Shown here: positions 49,308 to 63,060 of the stretch, piece by piece
Numbering within the stretch: the stretch's first letter is position 1
Layout: the number at the start of each line of letters is the position of its first letter
Origin: Stomorhina lunata
Lineage: Eukaryota; Arthropoda; Insecta; Diptera; Rhiniidae
NCBI GenBank assembly: GCA_933228675.1
Contig: OW121744.1
Span: forward strand, 116,459,600-116,523,599
DNA length: 64,000 nt
Direction: 5' to 3'
The notes under the pieces: generated by a model
Databases searched by the model: none
Told to the model about the DNA's origin: nothing
What the model saw: the letters and a program-made list of their open reading frames with translations, nothing else
Translations under genes and position numbers: made by a program

Positions 49308-49976
49308 GGGGTATTCCTTAGGCGGAGTTGCTTGCTTAGAATATAAGTAAAGTGGCTAAAGTGTTTAGTAGAAATGTCAATTATCCCAGATTTAAACCAT
49401 TAAATAGAAGATTTTAGCGAAACCCATAACATTTTGCTTTTTATTTAATAAAAAGTTTGAAATTTGATTATCTGACGCTTTTGTTGTTTGTTATCGAATA
49501 AATCAAAAATATGCAAATATATGCACATATTTTATATATTGTTTTAAAGCGTAGACTTAAATCTTTTATATGAGATAAGTTTCTAAAATATATTTTAAAC
49601 ACTACTATATTAATAATGTAACGTTGCGAAAAAATATATTTTCTATTTTTGTAAAATAAATATTAAGCGACAAGCTTATTATAAGTTTTATGCAAAATAT
49701 GCAAAAATAAGCACAAAATTTATATACTGTCTTAAAGCGTAGACTTAAACCTTTGATTTGCTATGAAGTTTTTAGAAATACACTGAACAATTTTGCCATA
49801 GGAAATATTTGAAATCTGATAATTAAGTTTTCTTACACTCTTTTGCAATTATTTGTATATTTAGTTCATTTGTGACATTAGATCTTTTATAAAAGTCAGG
49901 ATCAAATCAAAACCAATTTTCTCGAAATTTAATAATACCTATTATGCAAAACTTCATCATAAATCATGAATACCCC
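49308..49976. mobile_element. Candidate 669-bp TA-flanked MITE, GGGGTATTC ends
   Basis: TAGGGGTATTC (49306-49316) is perfectly inverted as GAATACCCCTA (49968-49978), so a 9-bp terminal repeat plus TA on both sides. Inside lies a diverged tandem duplication with period about 189 bp: AAAATATGCAAA, then TTAAAGCGTAGACTTAAA occur at 49505-49561 and 49694-49750. There is no coding capacity. The ends are short, so chance is possible. Confidence 0.5.
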
Positions 49977-49978
49977 TA

Positions 49979-51395
49979 CTATATTTATGCATGCAGATAC
50001 AAATATTTACTTAATGCTTCGAATACTAAATTTATTACTTCTACATTTTCTATGATAAAGGCATCATTTACATTTCTATATGCTTAAATTAAAGCTATTG
50101 TTATTTAATATAACCCAACAGTTTCAAGTGAAAAGATATCTCAAAAATTACTACAAAAAAAAACTAGAAATTTCGGCAAATAGTTTTTGGCCAAGATGTG
50201 TGTTTTAAATAACCATAACCCTGAGCCCTTGAGTCCTCATTTGATTGTCTATCTCCATTTTTCTTAACACTTATTAGTTTCGGAGACTTGATTTCAGTGG
50301 CTTGATTTTTTGAACAGCTGGGCATATGCTACTCGTCCTTTTCGCATGATGCAAAACTAATAAGACAAATCAATTTATTAATATTATACAGATTTCATAC
50401 TACATTTCCATAAATAGATCGTGTTTTGTATATCTAAGATGGGCATGTGTGTATGTGTGTGTTCGATGTGGGGACTGAAAAAGAAATTTCATATACATAA
50501 AATAAATGTATTAATGTATGCGAATTCAAGGATGTGTTTAAGCATGTGTATTGGAACGTGTTGTATTATACATGCCATACAATTTAAACACACACACACT
50601 TTCAATCATATAAAACCCAACAAATTGATTAGGTTTGCAAAACTAGATTCCCTGCGAACAATTTGACCAAATACTATTTTCTTCTATAAGAAGGTAACAA
50701 AGAATTTGCTGAAATTCCTGGTTAATAATAATATCTTAGTACATAACATATTTTGTGTAATTAAAGCCAAATTGTTGAGTGGTTTATATTTTTCTTTAGC
50801 TTTTCGTCAGATGATTTCAAATTATTGAAGCTTTACTTAATATGCTCGAAGTATTGCATGTTCATTCCTGCATGTGCGTGATTTTATTAAAGAAACTACT
50901 AATGTTCCGTAATATGTGCGAGATTAAAGGTTTGTATTAGGGTGATTCAAAATTTGTAAAAAAAATATTTTCTTAAAAATATATGATTTGAAAACTTTCC
51001 TATTTTCCAAGAAAAGTTTTAATTTATTTCTAAGATCTAATGAATTTCTAGATAAAATGAAAAAATGTAAAAAAATATTTTTTGGATTTCAATAGAATAG
51101 GCTGGTGTCTATTGTATTGTGTTGTGCTTCTTATATATACATACATATGTACATATTTATATTTTATTTCCTTACAAGAAAAAATATTTACTTTTCATAC
51201 AAAAACGGAAACTTTTAGCAGAAATATATAGATTTATTCAAATTTTTTACGTGTTTGCTGAAATGCAAAGTTTTGAAATAATGTTTTAAATTTACACAAA
51301 AAGTTGTTTTATTTAAATGGGCTATCGTCCATATATTCATCTAAGCCTTAAGCTTAGCATATGTCTTAGTCTTATCATGCCATTTTATTATTGGT
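49979..51395. other. AT-rich spacer without recognisable gene
   Basis: Small GTGTGTATGTGTGTG-type patch at 50445-50465. The open frame at 50421-50666 has no recognised domain. Confidence 0.5.
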
Positions 51396-53170
51396 ATGAG
51401 TACAGGTACTAGTTTTAGAATCAGTATTAGCATCAGTTCTAGTACCAGTTGTAATTAATATCGATATTAATGTCACAATTAGTATCAGATTTAGTATTTG
51501 GTTTAGTATCAGTATTACTATTAGTACAAGTATCAGCATTAGTATTAGTATCAGTATAAGTATTAGTATCATTATTAAAATCAGTATTAGTATCAGTATT
51601 AGTATCAGTATCAGCATTAGTGTCAGTATTAAAATCAATATTAGTATTAGTAACAGTATTAAAATCAGTATTAGTATCAGTATAATTATCAGTATTAGTT
51701 TCTGTGTTGGTATCGGTATTTGTATTAAAATCTGTATTAGTATCAGCATAAGTATTGGTATCAGTATTAAAATCAGTATTTGTATCAGTATCAGTATTTG
51801 TACAAGTAATAATTATCAGTATTAGTATCAGCATTAGTATCAATATTAAAATCAGTTTTAGTATCAGTACTGATATCAGTATTGGTATCAGTATTACTAT
51901 CAGTATTAGTATCATCAAAAGTATCAGTATTGGTGTTAGTATCAGTATTATTATCAGTATTAAAATCAATGTTAGTATCAGTATCAGAGAATTCATTCAT
52001 TTTAGAGTATAAGTGATTCTCTGATCAGTATTGGTATCTGTATTAGCATCAGTATTAGTATCAGTATTAGTATCAATATTAGTATCCGCATTAGTATCAG
52101 TATTAAAATCAGTATTAGTATCAGCACTGGTATCAGTATGAGTATAAGTATTAGTATCAGAATTAAAATCAGTATAAGTATCAGTATTGGTGTCAGTATT
52201 ATTATGAGTATTAAAATCAGTATTAGTATCATTGTTTGTATCAGTATTAGTATTAGCATCAGCATTAATATCAGTACCAAAATCAGTATTAGTGTCAGTA
52301 CTGGTATCAGTATTAATATCAGCATTAGTATCAGTAATCAAATCAGTATTAGTATCAATGCTGGTATCAGAATTAGTATCAGTATTAGTACCAGTATTAG
52401 TATCAGTATTAGTATCAGTATTAGTATCAGTATTATTATGAGTATTAAAATCAGTATTAGTATCAGTATTGGTATTAGTGTCAGTATTAGTATCAGTATG
52501 AAAATCTGTATTAGTATCAGTATTAGTATCAGTATTAAAATTTGTATTAGTATCAGTATTGGTATCAGTATCAGTATTAGTATCGGCATTAGTATCAGTA
52601 TTAGTATCAGTATCAAAATCAGCATTAGTATCAGTACTGGTATCAGTATTAGTATCAGTACTGGTATCAGTATTAGTATCAGTATTAGTATCAGTATTAG
52701 TATCAGTATTAGTATCAGTATTAAAATCAGTATAAGTATCAGTATTGGTATCAGTAATAGTATCAGTATTATAATCATCATTATCAGTATTGGTATTAGT
52801 ATCATTATTATTATCAGCATTAAAATCAGTATTAGTATCAGTATTGGAATCAGAATTAGTATCAGTATTAGCATTAGTATTAAAATCAGTATTAATATCA
52901 GTATTAATACTGATTCTATCAGTATAAATATCAGTATTAAAACCCGTATTAGTATCAGTATTAATACTGATACTATCAGTATAAATATCAGTATTAAAAA
53001 CAGGATTAGTGTCTGTTTTAGTATTAGTACTAAAATCAATATTAGTATCATTATTAGCATCAGTATTGCTATCAGTATTAATATCAGTATTAGGTCTCGA
53101 ATCAGTATTTATCTAAGAATCTGTCTTAGTTTTTGTATTAGTCTCAACTTATCAATTAGTATTAATTAGT
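51396..53170 (+). repeat. AGTATT/AGTATC hexamer array (12-bp unit AGTATTAGTATC)
   Basis: About 1.77 kb of hexamers AGTATT, AGTATC and AAAATC in irregular order. A 57-bp duplicated segment containing the palindrome CAGTATTAATACTG starts at 52899 and again at 52956. Because the period is 6, several frames on both strands stay open (SISI, LILI, TNTD repeats up to 343 codons); these are artefacts. The array is unique in the window, but the same words occur inside the MITE at 54730-54850. Confidence 0.95.
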
Positions 53171-54729
53171 TCAATATGATACTAAGTTTTTTTTAAATTG
53201 TTTTTCCTATATTTCTCTTAATGTATGAAAATGGTTGTTTTTCCAAATGTTGCTCTTATTGGCGTTACTTGAATCCTCCAACCCCCTTTCCAAATCCTTT
53301 TAGCATTTTGGTTTTAATGAAATGAGCACCAAACATACAAATGGGGACGTAAAACTACTTTACTGGTATTACATTTAGGAATTGTTCATAACGCATGATT
53401 TAATGATAATCCAATTTGTACTAATGCGGTCAATGGTTACTAATTGTAAAGCAACAGACATCCATTCTCACACACAGACTCTGTGCCACGAACACACACA
53501 ATTTGCCCTGAAACTGTCAATATGTAAAAAAAAATTAAATGCAACTTAAAAACAATATCTTTTAACCCAAAAATGTTATTTTTAGTTCAATTTTTTGCAT
53601 GAAGTTGTTGGAGCCTTTCTATTAGATATTCTCTTTCGTTGAGCTTCAAATTATAACAAAACCATAAACCGGTTCTAAATTCAGCCTAAAAACTCAATTG
53701 TTAAATTGCAATAAAATACATGGAAATGATATGGCAACAAAAACATTAAAACAAACGCCTAAAATCATGCATCAATATACTCAAACATGTCTATTTATGC
53801 AGATTCATCTCTATATTCTATTTAGGCTCAAGCCATAACAGCTGCTATATTTGTGTGCGTGTGAGTGAGAGTATAGAACTAAAGTAAATTTCCGCTTTTT
53901 GGTATTTTTGTGTTTTTTTGTTTCACATTGAAAGTTGTGCAAATTGTGTAGAACAAAAATAAAACCACAATGATGCGATTTGTAATTAACCAAACGTAAA
54001 AGCGGTAAAACTGTTTACAAATGAGTGGAATGTTTAAATGCCTCATCATCATTATTGTAGTCCTGTATTCACATAAATTTTTTTTACAAAACATATTCTA
54101 AACAAACATATTTTCCCTCTTATTTCAGTTTTAAGGCCAACTTATGTCTAGGGTTAATTACTTTTATAGGTTACACTTAATAAGTATTTAAAAAAAAAAA
54201 GCCCAAAATACTGCAATTACAAAAATTCGGCAACCCCTATTTTCCAACCTTTTATAACTGAAAACTTTAACTATTTAACACTTTACTTTTCAAACATTAT
54301 TGTTTGCACTTTATTTAAGGTTTCGCCTCGTTTACCTTCTATTTTATCTCGAATTTCTCTCGTTTTTTTCTAATTTGGCCTCCAATTAATTTTCTTTTTT
54401 GGTAACTTTATGCTGCGAATGTCCTTGCTGAAGTCTTAAATATATGGCGGTGGCTGGCTAACTTCGTTACCAAAACACAAATTTAGAATTGCATAGCCAA
54501 AATTTAAAGCATTTAAAATTCGCATACTCACACTTAAACATTCCACAAATACATAAAAGCTTATACCGGTGCAATTTACACCTGCTGTTGCCGCTACAAG
54601 AACAAATGATTACATACATTAATGTATACATAACTACATATAAACACACATATACACACACAATTCTATACAGTTACTAGCAATTTACAATGAAGAAGAA
54701 TTTTTTTTACTAAGAACTTACATAGCAAC
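53171..54729. other. AT-rich spacer without recognisable gene
   Basis: Nothing recognised. Short overlapping frames on both strands (53811-53993, 53879-54094, 54467-54661, 54489-54680) are mutually exclusive and chance-like. Confidence 0.5.
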
Positions 54730-54850
54730 GCACAGTGGGGAAAAGTAATATTAGTATTGGTATTAGTATTAGTTCAAATTTATACGATGGTATTTATTAA
54801 AATAAGTTACTTTTTATTATGTTTTAAAATCTTGCTTAGCCCCACTGTGC
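54730..54850. mobile_element. 121-bp MITE-like element, GCACAGTGGGG ends
   Basis: Perfect 11-bp terminal inverted repeats GCACAGTGGGG (54730-54740) and CCCCACTGTGC (54840-54850). The interior includes AATATTAGTATTGGTATTAG, the hexamer sequence expanded at 51396-53170. No clear target-site duplication. Confidence 0.7.
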
Positions 54851-54905
54851 ACAGTAATAGTGTTATAACCTTGTTTCATGAATTATGTTGCAAGTTTAAG
54901 CTTCA

Positions 54906-55714
54906 TTATACCCTTCACCACCATAAGTGGAAAGGGTATTATAAGTTTGTGCTGATGTATGTAACGCATAAAAATATTTGTCTTAGACCCATCTTTTAGT
55001 ATACCAATAGGCTTAGAATCACTTTCTGAGTCGATTTAGCGATGTCCGTCCATCTGTCCGTCCGTCTGGCTGGCTGGCTGGATCCCCATGTAAACCTTGT
55101 AATCAAACTACAGGTCGCAATTCTAAAGATAATTTGATGAAATTTGGCACAGATCATTTTTTTGATAATGGGACCATGGCTATTGAAATTCGTCAAAATC
55201 GGTCCATTATTTATGGTACCTCCCCTAGGTCCCACTTCCCGGAATTGATATATTGGCCACAAAAATCAATATTTTTCATGAAATTTTAAACAAATTTAAA
55301 ACCTAAATTACTGTACCAAATTTCGTTGAAATCGGTCCACATTTGACCATAGCTCCCATACAAACTCTTTTCTCAAAACGCACTAAATGAGACAAAATTC
55401 ACTAAAACGCTCCTAAATCCGAAGACAATGAGAATTTTAAGTTTATTTTTTGCATACATAATTTTTGTATAACTGTAATCAATTTACCAAATTTCGGGAT
55501 AATCGGTCCACATTTGACCCTAGCTCTCATATAAGTCCAAATGACGGAAACAGCTTAAATGTATAAGTTTTGAGAAAATGTTTGTATGATGGCAAAATTT
55601 AGCAAATATTTGTCTTTATACAGGAAAAATAACACCTTTGACATTAGTGGTGAAGGGTATCGTATGGTCGGGCTTGACCGACTATAGAACTTTCTTACTT
55701 GTTTTTTTTTTTTT
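54906..55714 (-). mobile_element. mini-me/DINE-1-like interspersed repeat
   Basis: Read on the minus strand it begins with A-rich DNA and AACAAGTAAGAAAG, then a TCGGTCAAGCCCGA stem and GATACCCTTCACCAC. The plus-strand left end has TATACCCTTCACCACC, and its inverse GGTGAAGGGTAT is at 55649-55660, so a subterminal inverted repeat brackets the body. A (GTCY)n proto-microsatellite (GTCCGTCCATCTGTCCGTCC, from 55045) and repeated ACCAAATTTCG and ATCGGTCCACATTTGACC blocks (55316, 55486) are features I associate with dipteran non-autonomous repeats. There is no coding capacity; the frame at 54996-55262 is fortuitous. Confidence 0.65.
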
Positions 55715-57560
55715 AAGTCTACATGCCGCTCATTAATTTACGCTCATTTTTCTTGTAATTATGGACAAAAGTAGTTGTTGTTTCTGTAAAGGCAGTTGTG
55801 TAATGTATATAAATGTAGTATATTTATATGAATGTAATGTATTTGTAAGTAATGTATATGTATGTTATGTATTTGTGTGTAAACAATTATTAATAGAGGT
55901 AAAATTCATAAGGTCAGCAAATTAAATGTTAATTATTATGTATGAGATTTATTTAAAAGGAAAGGTTTAGAGGTAAATGGCAACAATTATACAAGATCAA
56001 AATAATTAAAATTATTTTTCATTTAAAAGCTTTAAAATATATATACAAAATTTGAATTTCAATTTCCGTTTTCTTTCTTATTTTATTTATATTTAATAAT
56101 TTCCTTAAATACTTTAGTTTCCTTAAACAAAACAATTTTGTATGAGGAAAAAAAGTTGTTGATAAAAATGTCTTAAAACTTTTATTCTTTATATATTTTG
56201 ATTGTATTATTTACATATTTTTCTTAACACCATCATAATAATTCAGAAAATTTTCCTGAAACGTCTAAGACTCTCGTACAAAACTATGTTTTACACAAGA
56301 AGTAGTTATTCTTGATTCATTTCTTTTTTTATAATCAACAATTGCCGGATTTCTTGAGAATCAACTTCTGCATCATCCTCATCATCATCAGCATAAGGAG
56401 ACGTAGAAGGAGCATCCAAATGATGATGATGATGAACAACTTCAAGAGCATTTGCAGTTGGAAGAAGAAAAAAACAGGAAAAACTATATCAAAATAACTA
56501 AGAAAACAACTCAACAACTTGGCCGGGGGTTATTTGGGGATTTCAAGCATTTACTCGTCTTTATGGGATTAAAACACACAAAAATAACAAAAATGAACAA
56601 AAAAAGATCCAAATAACTAAAAAAAAATAAATAGTTAAAGCAATAAAATGAAAACTTCAATGTTGGAATGAATGAGTGAAGAAGGAAAAACTATTGCTAC
56701 TGAAACTATTTTCCTTTTCTACTGAAAAATTCATAAAATCCTTGGATTTTGTAGCAAATAATGTTAAGTAAAGAGTTTGAGTTTGTGCGACTGTTTGTTG
56801 TCTTCTTCCTCTAGACAAAATATTATAATTTAAATTATGAAAAATAACATCGAGGCCAAAAGCTTGTACATATTTATTTATTCTTATTCTACTAAGATTG
56901 TAAAAGTAGTCACTTACTTTGTAGTTAAGTCTCAAATCTAATTCTAACAGTCATAGAAAAATCATTTGGCATTAAAATAAACTTGTTAGGGAAAAAATAA
57001 GCAAAACTAAAACAAAAAAAGACAAGTAACTAAGAAAATGTTAATAGAATTATATAAAATTATTTATATAAAAATATTTTTTAATAATGACTCTGTTAAA
57101 GCATAAAATAAAATAACTCACAAACATTTTCCAAATCCTAAAACTTATGCTTTAAAAATGTTCATTTTAAATTTCTTTATTTTTTTCATTTTTTTACAGA
57201 GAATATTACATTTTTCTACAAAAATCCTTTTATTTTTCTTATCTAATTTCGCAAAATCCCTTTTAACTTAAACATTTGTTAACTACTTAAGCTAGAAAGC
57301 CTAAATGTATACAATGAGTATGATAACTACTAACACCTAAATGTATGCATTATAATATTAAATTATATCTGCAAGTGTACTTATCTTTGTGGCAGAAACA
57401 CACACATCCACTTACCTGATTTATTAGTGGATATAAGTGCAATTGCATCTTGAGGGGGGGAAATACGTGGAGTAAGATCAAGATGAGTATAGCTTTAATT
57501 ATATCAACTGAGTTCTAGTGAAGTTTACAAAAGTATAATTAGATTTTAGAAAATTTATAT
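55715..57560. other. AT-rich spacer with an inverted CAT/ATG microsatellite pair
   Basis: CATCATCCTCATCATCATCA (56371-56390) is followed by ATGATGATGATGATG (56420-56434), which could pair as a hairpin. A G7 run lies near 57453. Open frames at 56312-56497 and 56335-56517 overlap on opposite strands. Nothing else is recognised. Confidence 0.5.
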
Positions 57561-59090
57561 GATGTAAACTTTGGTTTAGTAAAGTTTGCAGTCTAAGCAC
57601 AACCCATAATCTATAGTTTAGGAAGTCTTTAGTCTAGACACAGTCTGTGTAAAACAAAGAAATGTCTTGTTCTAAACAAGGATTATATTCTATAGTCAAG
57701 GCTTATACCATAGCCTAAACACATTCCATTAGATAATTTACTCTATACACATCAATAGTCTATCAGAGTCTATAGCCTGGACACATAATGTAGTGCAGAT
57801 ACAAACCAACCTAAAACTGAATACAAGTCTAGACATAAATCACAATCACTACAAAACCAGACATTACCCTAGATACATAATAAGATACATAATAAGAATA
57901 AGACTATAATCAAGACATAAATTATAGTTAAGACACAAATTATAGACTCAGAATATAGTCTAGACACAGACTATAGACTAGACCCAGACTAAAGTCTTGA
58001 AACAGGCTTTGGTCTGTCAAGACACAAAATAAAGTCGAGACACATATTATGGTCTAGATACATACAATAGTCTAGACACTGACTGTAATCAAGACACAAA
58101 CAATAGTCTAGCAACATATTTAAGTCTAGACACAGACTAAAGTGGAGACATATATTATACTCCACACACAGACTATAGTCAACATACAGATCCTAGTTTC
58201 TATAAAGACTATCGTATAAATATATATACTATATCCGAGATAGCCTACTCACACTTCATAGGTGTTTAATACAGGCTAAAATCAGACTTTAGATATTAGC
58301 CTATGTCTGCTCTATTCTTTGCAGACTTATGTCTAGGCAAATTTTATAGCCTGGATATACATAGATCATAGTTCAGACAGATAATATAGTGCAGATACAA
58401 ACTATAGGGATAACTTAATGAATAGTAGTATAGACACAAACCAGACTTTAGCCTAGACACAACCGCCAGCAAATGCAGAATAAAGACACGATAGTCTAGA
58501 CAAAGATTGTAGTCCAGAATGTATTAAAGATACAAATCATAGTGACTACCAATCTAAAATGAGTAATAGTCTAGATACAAAACGCAGTAACTGCGAATCC
58601 GGAATTTGGCCTTTACATAGAATTAAACCTTGAAATATTCTATCGCAATAGTACAGCAAAATAATAATAATACATACCATTATGACTACCAATCCAAAAC
58701 TGAGTAATAGTTTAGACACAAAACTTTGTCACTACTAATCCAGACTTTAGCCTAGACACATAAGTATATGTATAGACTTATGTCTAAGCAAATTTTATTT
58801 TTATTTATTAGACACATAATATTGTGCAAATACAAACTATAGTGACTACTAAATGAATAATAGTATAGACATAAATCACAGCCACCACGAATGCAGACTT
58901 AAGCCTGGACACAAAATAAAACCTAGACACAATCTAACGCAAATGTTAATATACATAATAAGACTAGACAAACTCTATAGTCTAGACATATATTGTAGTC
59001 CAGATGCATAATGTAGCTATAACACAAACCACTGTCAAAGCTAATTAACAAAGAAACAATAGTCTAGACACATTTTAAATAACTAGTATA
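57561..59090. repeat. Degenerate 18-mer repeat block 1 (TCTAGACACAGACTATAG)
   Basis: Repeated TCTAGACACA, AGACTATAGTC and CAAGACACA words at irregular spacing, many near 18 bp or multiples of it. Heavily mutated and interrupted, e.g. around 58600-58700. The words GACTATAGTC and TCTAGA are palindromic, so orientation is ambiguous. Confidence 0.75.
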
Positions 59091-60350
59091 TTCTAATTAT
59101 TTAAGTTTCCATTTAAAACCTTAATACGTAAACTAAACATCAACCAAAATAATATTTCACAAACAACATTATTATATTTTTATAATTTAAATAATAAATA
59201 TTGTTTTACTTTTCCATATCACATTTCCATTTTCCTCTAAAACTAAAAACTCTGATTCACTTACGAAACGGATGTTCAGAGACAATTCGAAAAAATAAGA
59301 CAAAACAAACAAAAAAAAACAATATCTTCCTGTGGAAAATAATAAAAATATTTATTCTCTAGATTCATAAGTATATAAAGTTGTTTTTGAGAACCTAAGG
59401 ATTCATATATTTTTTAATCTAAATAGTTTTTGCTTCTTTACTACAACTTCCTGTAGGAAATATATGAGTTAAAAGCATATTTACTTAAAGAGTAATATAA
59501 GACAAAAAATCACATTTTAAGTTTTGCTAAAGAAATTTAGATAACTCAAGTGATTTAAATTATTATATGATAAATACAAATTTTTTGTAGTTCTATTATT
59601 TTTGATCTTAAATTTTGAGTTATCCTCATATTCATGTTGGTGAGGTAGATTTAATTTATAAAACCATGAGCTCAAGTAGCAGTAATAATAAGTATAAACA
59701 GTAATAGCCTAAAAAACACAACGCTAAAGAAATTTCCACTTTCAACTAAAACAAACTAAGCTTGTGATTTTTTCCCCTCCCGTAAGTTCTCAACTCTAGT
59801 TATACGAGTAACTCTGAAAACCAAACAACCTCAATGGGGCTTTAGCTTCACTTAATCTATATGCAAATTAGTAGAAATTACATATGGGAACTGCACTTCC
59901 GTTATATATACTTTGTTGCGGCGGATGTGGTTAACCAGCATGAACACTCACTCATACCCTCACACACACATAAACACACTTACTTACTAGCGCGCACACC
60001 AAACAAAAACTTCAAGCATAGACAAACTCATGTTTGATCCTGCCGTCTCTCATACTCATACACTGGCTCTTACTAACAGCTCAATATTTAACCAAACAAC
60101 AGACGACAAGACAACGAGACATTACTTGGATTTTTGTAACAATAACAAAAAATCTTAACAAGGTTCTTTCAAATTAAAACCTAAAACCGGAGGAAAATAA
60201 ATATAAAAAACTAAGAGCTAAAATTATTCATCTTGGTTAATAATGACGCTTTAGGACAATCAGGAAATTTGTCAAAAGAAGAGACAGAGAAAAATATTTA
60301 TGTTAGATAAATTTAAAAATTCCTAGGGGTGACCTACAGTAGTTTTATAC
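59091..60350. other. Spacer between 18-mer blocks, with a less AT-rich patch
   Basis: About 59880-60125 is clearly richer in G+C, with GTTGCGGCGGATGTGG, CA-rich and CTC-rich stretches. It might be regulatory, but I see no specific element and no open frame. The rest is AT-rich without features. Confidence 0.4.
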
Positions 60351-62055
60351 TGAAAATATAGTCTAGACACAAGCTATAGTTTAGCCACAGGCTTAAGTCA
60401 AGGCAAAGGCCATGACCTATATACTACTTATCTATAAAAATAGTTAAGACACCTAGTTTCTAAGATTATGGTATGGACAAAGCCTATTTTCTAGACACAA
60501 ATTTAAGTCTAGACACAAAATATAGTATGGACTCTGGCTATAATTTCAACATAATCTTACATCAGACGTAGACATCAATCTAGCTTGTGAATGTACTATG
60601 GCTAAGAAATAGACTATAGTCAAGACACATATTATATTAAAGACACAAACTACAGTCTTACAGTCTAGACATAGATTTAGTCTAGACAACAATTATAGTT
60701 AAGTCGCAGACTATATTCAAGACACATATTATAGTCTAGACAACGACTATGGTCTAGATACATTATATAGTCTAGAAACAGACTATAGTCTAGACACATA
60801 CTACAGTCTAGACACATACTATAGTCTAGTTCCACAGTTAAGACACGGACTATAGTCAAGACATAGACTATATTCAAGACACATATTATTGTCTAGAAAT
60901 AGACTATAGTCTATTATATATATTATAGTCTAGACACAAACTAAAGTCTAGACACAGACAATATTCAAGACAGACATTTTAGTCTAGATAGACTATAGTC
61001 TAGATACAAACTACAGTCTATAGTCAAGAAACAAATTATAGTCAAGACACAGATTATAGTCAACACACAAACTAAAGTCCATATGTAGACTAAAGTCAAC
61101 ACACATATTATAACCTAGAAACGGACTATAGTCTGGACACATATTATAATCACATAATATAGTCTAGACACAAACTAAGGTCTGGACACAGACTATATTC
61201 AAGACACATATTTAAGTCTAGACACATACCATAGTCTAGATACAAACAATTGTCAAGACACAGATTTTAGTCTAGACACAAATTTTAGTCCAGATGCAGA
61301 CTGTACTCAAGACACAGGCTATAGTCAAGACACAGAATATATTCAAGACACATATTATGTTCTAGACACAGACTATACTAGATACATATAGTCAAGACAC
61401 AGATTATAGTCAAATTGACACAAATTGTAGTCTAGAAACAGACTATAGTCTAGCACATACTATAATCTAGATAACAACTGTAGTTAAGACACAGAATAAA
61501 GTCAACCACAGACTATATTCAAGTCTAGACACATATAGTCACATATTATAGTCTAGACATATATTCAAACTATTGCTAGGACACAGATTATAGTCAAGAC
61601 ATAGATTATAATCTATACATAGAGTTTAGTCAAAATACAGAATAAAGTCTAGACACAGACTTTTGGGTGGATACTGAAAACAGTCTAGACTCAGACTATG
61701 TCCAAGTCACTACTTTTATCCAGACAAAGTCTTTAGTTTAGATAAAGACGTTGATCTATATTATAGTCTAGACACAGACCCTAGTGCCAGTAAAAACTAT
61801 TGTATAGTCACAACCTACCCACACTTTACGGGTACTTAATATAGACTAAACTCAGAGTTTAGTCTTTACAGTTGCCCAGTAGATACTACTGCTATTTTTT
61901 GGACACAGTTTATAGCTTAGACATAGCTATCGGCCTTGAACCAGTCTGTAGCCTTAATACTTTCTGTACTTCTCTCTCTTATTATAGTTTAAATTGAACT
62001 TAGATCCAGGTTATAGTTTTGACCAAATAAAAGTCTAGCCACATGTAATAGTAAA
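60351..62055. repeat. Degenerate 18-mer repeat block 2 (TCTAGACACAGACTATAG)
   Basis: The best-preserved block. Between about 60740 and 60835 consecutive 18-bp units are easily read (TCTAGAAACAGACTATAG, TCTAGACACATACTACAG, TCTAGACACATACTATAG). CAAGACAC replaces CTAGACAC in many units. The 66-codon frame at 60677-60877 is an artefact of the 18-bp period. Confidence 0.88.
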
Positions 62056-63060
62056 TCTAAGGCCTTTAATATCTGTAACTTTCTCCTCCCTACACCATAA
62101 CTTTGGCTACAAATAAAATGAGAAATTCATACTTAAACTTAATACTACAATTTTTTTCCCCAGTTTCCTTTTGTTTTGTTAAAAAGTACTTCATTTGTTA
62201 CACAACAACAACAAGAACCTCAATGACAACAAAATTATAAGTTGCTCCTATTCTTTATGCTTCATTTTGATGCAAACTACAACAGCCTGTGAGTTATGCT
62301 TTACTTTATTTAACTTATTTACAGTTTGTTGTTTCGTGCTACATTTACAGCTCAAGTTGCTATTTTCGTTTGTACTTCTCGTTTGTTTTTCCTCATTCTG
62401 TTTTGTCACAAATTTAACATTATTTTTAGTTACTTACAGTAGCAACAACTACAACAACAAAACGAACTCTAGGCTGACAAAAGTCTCGACGCATAATAGT
62501 GTAAATGTAATCGCCGGGGAACCATAAACTACAACAACGTCAACGTTGTCGTCATTTTGCATTAGCAGAGAAAAAGTTTTCTTTTCTTCTTTATTTATTT
62601 ATTCCTTTTTTTAGTTTTTTTGTTACTCCTACAAACTCTTGATATATGTTGTCGTCATTTAATGCCATCATACACTCTCTCAACTTAGTTAAACTTATTT
62701 GGAAGACAGCAGCAGTCCTCGCTCCAGCTACAACATCACAGCAAAGTAACTGAACGAGGACTTCCTTGTCTTTTTTTTTTTTTTTGAATACGCATGCAAA
62801 TAGGAAAAGCTGGAAGGAGTGTTAGGGTGTGACTTGTGTCGAGTTCAAGATTGTTGATGTGTTTGTTAAAAAGTAAGAGAATTTTTGTAGTAAACAAATG
62901 TAGTTGACAGCTGATGGTTAAATTTAATTTTCATCCTCAGTGACATTTGCTGTTATTTTTTAAAAAATTTAAATATTTTTGTAAAAAAAAATTCAAGATA
63001 ACAAAATTGTTTTAGTTTTTCGAAGGGAAGAAAAAAAGTTTACTTAAATTCTAAGAAATT
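62056..63060. other. Spacer between 18-mer blocks
   Basis: Includes a CAACAA-rich patch (62440-62460), a small hairpin ACAACGT CA ACGTTGT (62534-62549), a T15 run (62771-62785) and the hydrophobic open frame 62195-62527, which has no recognised domain. No gene is supported. Confidence 0.45.

Noticed and set aside
51375..53169. Several overlapping frames up to 343 codons on both strands
   Set aside because: The hexamer array keeps many frames open; products are SI, LI or TD/TN repeats.
59880..60125. Promoter or enhancer in the less AT-rich patch
   Set aside because: No specific core-promoter element or adjacent exon could be shown; kept only as a note in the spacer entry.
62195..62527. 110-codon hydrophobic open frame as a membrane protein gene
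   Set aside because: Phe/Leu/Cys richness is what T-rich DNA gives by chance; there is no recognisable family, and neighbours are repeats.
62534..62549. ACAACGT CA ACGTTGT hairpin as a regulatory site or terminator
   Set aside because: Stem of only 7 bp, not repeated elsewhere in the window, and no gene beside it.
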